Part shown: positions 60,851 to 64,000 of the stretch, piece by piece
Position numbering within the stretch: the stretch's first letter is position 1
How the letters are laid out: every line of letters begins with the position of its first letter
Translations under genes and position numbers: made by a program
The notes under the pieces: generated by a model
Databases searched by the model: none
Told to the model about the DNA's origin: nothing
Seen by the model: the letters and a program-made list of their open reading frames with translations, nothing else
Assembly (NCBI GenBank): GCA_039105265.1
Contig: JAPFFF010000010.1
Coordinates: forward strand, 744,001 to 808,000
DNA length: 64,000 bases
Source of the DNA: Tritrichomonas musculus
Taxonomy: Eukaryota > Parabasalia > Tritrichomonadida > Tritrichomonadidae
Direction: 5' to 3'

Positions 60851-61669
60851 CATATGTTTATTATTTAAACTGAGATTTGAATAATAAAAAATAGTTAAAT
60901 CATGCAATAATTATGATTTCAATAAGTTAAAAGTATTTTTATTTTTTATAAAGGATTCAATAAGTTATAACAAAAATTGAAAAACATCTAAAATTTCAAT
61001 CAAATTATTATCCTATATATAATAAGAGTTCATTTTGAACATAGGCTTAAAAAAATCAGAATAATATCAGTATATCAAATCTATCATTAAAAAAATCCTA
61101 TCTCTAATATATAAAGAGTTTTTATTCAAAAATGATTAAAATATAATATTTTTTAACTTTTTGAGAGCGAAAAGGTGGATGAAAAAAAATCACTTCATAC
61201 CTTTGATTTGATATTCTCTATTTTCTGCCCTGGCCAAGCGAAAAAAGAGCATTTCAAAAACATCATAGACAAAAAATGAAGTACCTGATAGTTTTAAAAG
61301 TTTATAAAACGCCACAATTTAACTGATGATCATAGTAAACCATAGAAGAAGATCAATGATCCAAACAGAAGAGGATCAAGATTCAACAGAAGAAGATCAA
61401 GATAACATATTTGTAATATTTTTTCTTTCAATATTACTTTTATTTGCAATTTTATAAAAAAAAGTTTATTGTTATTATAAATGATTTATATGTTAATAAA
61501 AAAAAACACCTTTTAATTTTCTTTATTATTTTACTCTTTTTTAAAGATGATATTTATGAATATATTTTTGTGAAAACTCATTGATTTTAATCTTTTAATT
61601 TTGAAAGGAGAACTTTCAAAAAATTAATTTTGTTAGAACTTATAGAAAAAGTTAAACTTTTTTTTAAAT
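60851..61669. other. Intergenic, no gene seen
   Basis: AT-rich. A small duplicated phrase (GAAGATCAA / GAGGATCAA / GAAGATCAAGAT) at about 61345-61400 is the only feature. Confidence 0.5.
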
Positions 61670-61970
61670 GGAAGTAATTACTTAAATGTACCATTTCAAA
61701 CTTCCACCTGCAGCTATCGCAACTTAGTTGCAGGTGGAACTAATTACGCGAATTGAACTTCCACCTGCAGCTAAACTGCGATAGCTTCAGGTGGAAGTAA
61801 TTACTTAAATGTACCATTTCAAACTTCCACCTGCAGCTATCGCAACTTAGTTGCAGGTGGAACTAATTACGCGAATTGAACTTCCACCTGCAGCTAAACT
61901 GCGATAGCTTCAGGTGGAAGTAATTACTTAAATGTACCATTTCAAACTTCCACCTGCAACTAAAAGTTTT
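61670..61970. repeat. 123-bp satellite of alternating hairpins, 2.5 copies
   Basis: The period is exactly 123 bp (starts at 61670, 61793, 61916). Each unit holds two GC-rich hairpins of about 38 bp, both beginning TTCCACCTGCAGCTA and ending CAGGTGGAA. The two hairpins are near reverse complements of each other and are separated by AT-rich spacers (GTAATTACTTAAATGTACCA and CTAATTACGCGAATTGAAC). The copies are virtually identical, so the amplification is recent. It stands out sharply from the AT-rich flanks. Not coding. Confidence 0.93.
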
Positions 61971-62048
61971 AAATATTTTTTTATTTATATTATTTTTCTT
62001 TTTTTATTTGTTCAAAATATTTTTTTTTTTAAATTATTTAACATAGGA

Positions 62049-62075
62049 CACTTTTTGAGCGAAGCTCAAAAAGTG
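62049..62075. repeat. Perfect 12-bp hairpin with GCGAAGC loop
   Basis: CACTTTTTGAGC, then GAA, then GCTCAAAAAGTG. The tip GCGAAGC is known as an exceptionally stable DNA mini-hairpin. It lies between the satellite and the Tc1/mariner remnant. Confidence 0.9.
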
Positions 62076-62170
62076 GCAATTCTTGTATAAATATAGTAAC
62101 GAAAGCGTTAAAGTTTCAAATTCACTTTAAGTGATGAAAAAGTTATATGACCAAGGATCATTTTTGAAAA

Positions 62171-62880
62171 ATGTCAATGCATTCTGTTTTAATGAAACTT
62201 CCAGTTATAGAAAGGCGTGAATTCATAAAGAAAATATATGGATTTTCCCTTAACACAGTGAATTGTGCGATTGAAAATCCAATGCAAAAAGAAATAATTT
62301 ATGAATCAAAAATTTTAGAAGCCTATATAGTTTTTATACATTCAAAAACCCTATTAATATTAATGAGCAATATGCGAGAGAAATAAGAAGAAAAAATATA
62401 AATTTGTAGTTCAAAAAAAAGTTACGATTAGTTTTCATATATGGCATAGCAGCAGCAAAAATATACAATTGGACAACTTTCCATTTTGAAAACAACTCTC
62501 TTTTCTGAAACGTGGCGTTTTCTGATGAGAGTTGGGTAAACTGCTATAATTAGAATGAAAATATGTTCTCAAAAAACCAAGCCATTCCCACCAAAAGTCA
62601 TGATCTGTGGTGCTTTTGGATGGAACTTCAAGAGCCAGACGATGTTATTTTTGGCTCAAACGTAATCAAAGACCCTGGTAGGGGCTGAGGGGCTGGAAAT
62701 TTTCTTTTCCAACAGGACAACGCCTCAGTGCATAATTCCAAAGAACCCAAAATCAATCTAAAGAATTGGGAGTAAATGTTCTTGATTGGCCTCCATATAG
62801 CCCAGACTTCAACGTCATAGAAATTATTTAGGCTATAATTGAAAGTGTTTTGGAATACTTGACGTACCACATCATCATTT
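62171..62880 (+). mobile_element. Tc1/mariner-type transposase remnant
   Basis: Broken plus-strand transposase. A first open part (62171-62386) may be the helix-turn-helix region (VIERREFIKKIYGFSLNTVN). Catalytic landmarks follow: AFSDESW near 62515 (first D), VMICGAFGWN near 62600, FQQDNASVHN near 62706 (second D), and in another frame VLDWPPYSPDFNVIEII near 62780 (third acidic residue). Several frame changes and stops interrupt it. The terminal repeats were not found. Confidence 0.8.
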
Positions 62881-62895
62881 TATCACCTCATTTTT

Positions 62896-63068
62896 ATTTC
62901 ATGCCCGCTCGACAACAAGTAAACAACAAAGCTATGATATCCGCTACTAGCAATCCGCTTGCTAATACGACTAAGCAAAATACAATTACTACCAAGAAGG
63001 CCTTTCCAATTTTTAGGCCAATCAGTAATAATACTATACCTAAATATTCCATTTATCGCTGTACGTAA
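62896..63068 (+). other. Short basic ORF, unrecognised
   Basis: MPARQQVNNKAMISATSNPL and onward, about 57 aa, Thr/Asn/Lys-rich and less AT-biased than its surroundings. It sits between the transposase and integrase remnants. Possibly part of a mobile element; no domain recognised. Confidence 0.3.
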
Positions 63069-63129
63069 AACATTTATACAAATACAAAAAACTCAGATAA
63101 AAGAAAAACTTCGTTGTTGTATTGAGGTT

Positions 63130-63605
63130 TTCTTTGTAATCAATTTGGCATACCGATATACATTATTATTCAAAAGATAATTTGGAATTGGTGAAATATT
63201 TATATACTATAATGGATGACAGATCAAGATTTATCGTTGGTAATGTAATTTTATATAAAAAAAATTGCAAACAGTGCATTGAAATTCTATCAGAAAATAT
63301 AAACGAATATGGGCAACACTTAATTATGTGGGATGATAATAGAGGTGAAAATACAGGTTTATAAATGTTCAATTTCTTGGAAAAAAAATTATCTAGTCGT
63401 CACTGAGACATATAACTCACAACAGAATGGGAGAATCTAAAATTTTTGAAAAACTAGAAGATTTTAAAATCTTCAAGGAAGATATTGCTTTATACATATT
63501 TCGATGTAAATTGATTCGGGCTGATATGATATTAAAGGGAAACAAATTACGAAAAAAATTATTATGATTAATTACTTTAATATACGTTACGGTAGTTTCA
63601 GCATA

Positions 63606-63636
<31 letters not shown>

Positions 63637-63720
63637 CTGATGAAGTTGGTTTTCTTTCTTATCTGATCGATAATATTCATTCTAGATATAAAGAAAAAAT
63701 GATTGTATCTTAAAATTAAA
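63130..63720 (+). mobile_element. Integrase-core (rve) remnant (fossil)
   Basis: Contains a readable piece of an rve-type integrase core (YTIMDDRSRFIVGNVILY, then IMWDDNRGENTG) and further broken bits towards 63720. The family could be the Maverick integrase or another rve transposon. It is broken, with several interruptions, and treated as a fossil. Confidence 0.65.
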
Positions 63721-64000
63721 TTGAGTGCATTTGCCAAACAGCAGTTTCAGTCGAAAAGTTTATTGTCAAATGCTGAAATCAAGTTTCCAGCATATTAATA
63801 TATTATGCCATTGAATTATTACTCCATCCAAAAATCACGAATAAGATTGAATATGGTTTCTTGCAAAAAAGCATTATAGACTTTGGCTAGATTAATATGC
63901 TGAATAAAAATGACACTATTTTAACGTCGTTATATAAAATAAATGTGAAATTGAAGTAATTCTGGATTTTTTTGACATAAAGAAAAAAATTCGGAATTTA
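63721..64000. other. AT-rich end of window
   Basis: No gene seen; a run of T's then A's at about 63607-63636 lies just before it. Confidence 0.4.

Overview
The window looks like nuclear DNA of a parabasalid protist, most likely a Tritrichomonas-type trichomonad. The sequence is very AT-rich and the large genes have no visible introns. Several genes carry a TCAYW initiator a few bases before the ATG. The gene families are the ones expanded in trichomonads: BspA-like LRR_5 surface proteins, kinases of several architectures, Sel1-repeat proteins, a DUF3447/ankyrin fragment, and Maverick (Polinton) and Tc1/mariner/pogo elements. The species call is inference.

Layout. 0-12 kb: a Sel1-repeat protein, an 1102-aa fusion protein, a tRNA-Glu and a 4.2-kb Sel1-repeat kinase gene with one frameshift. 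12-19 kb: beta-amylase, then a gene-poor stretch with two TA-flanked inverted-repeat DNA elements and a pogo-like transposase. 19-33 kb: a DENN protein, LRR genes and remnants, an LRR-kinase, NAD-glycerol-3-phosphate dehydrogenase, a kinase with a repetitive tail and a secreted serpin. 33-37 kb: remnants, a third MITE and a truncated ankyrin-type gene. 37-46 kb: a small Thr-rich protein, a TPR-like protein, a tRNA, a TKL-like kinase and a BspA-like membrane protein. 46-50 kb: a Maverick fossil. 50-56 kb: a very large CAP-domain surface protein. 56-64 kb: a Rep/HNH virus-like remnant, a PITP, a dead LRR-kinase, a hairpin-rich satellite, a Tc1/mariner remnant and an integrase remnant.

Main points. 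(1) The gene at 2897-6205 joins a complete-length NSUN2-like RNA m5C methyltransferase, with both catalytic cysteines and the SAM loop replaced, to an AAA-ATPase_like domain and a PDDEXK_9 domain that also appears degenerate. (2) Three TIR elements with TA flanks include a foldback whose arms differ by two 21-bp units. (3) The tRNA at 40.1 kb has an Asp-like body but reads anticodon GAC. (4) The 3' end of the Sel1-kinase gene is duplicated 13.6 kb away as a decayed fragment. (5) Many long genes become GC-rich towards their 3' parts.

The genes do not form one pathway. They include signalling genes (four kinases, DENN, PITP), surface or secreted genes (BspA, CAP protein, serpin), two carbohydrate/glycerol enzymes and a dense background of mobile DNA. 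All identifications come from reading motifs; no search was run.
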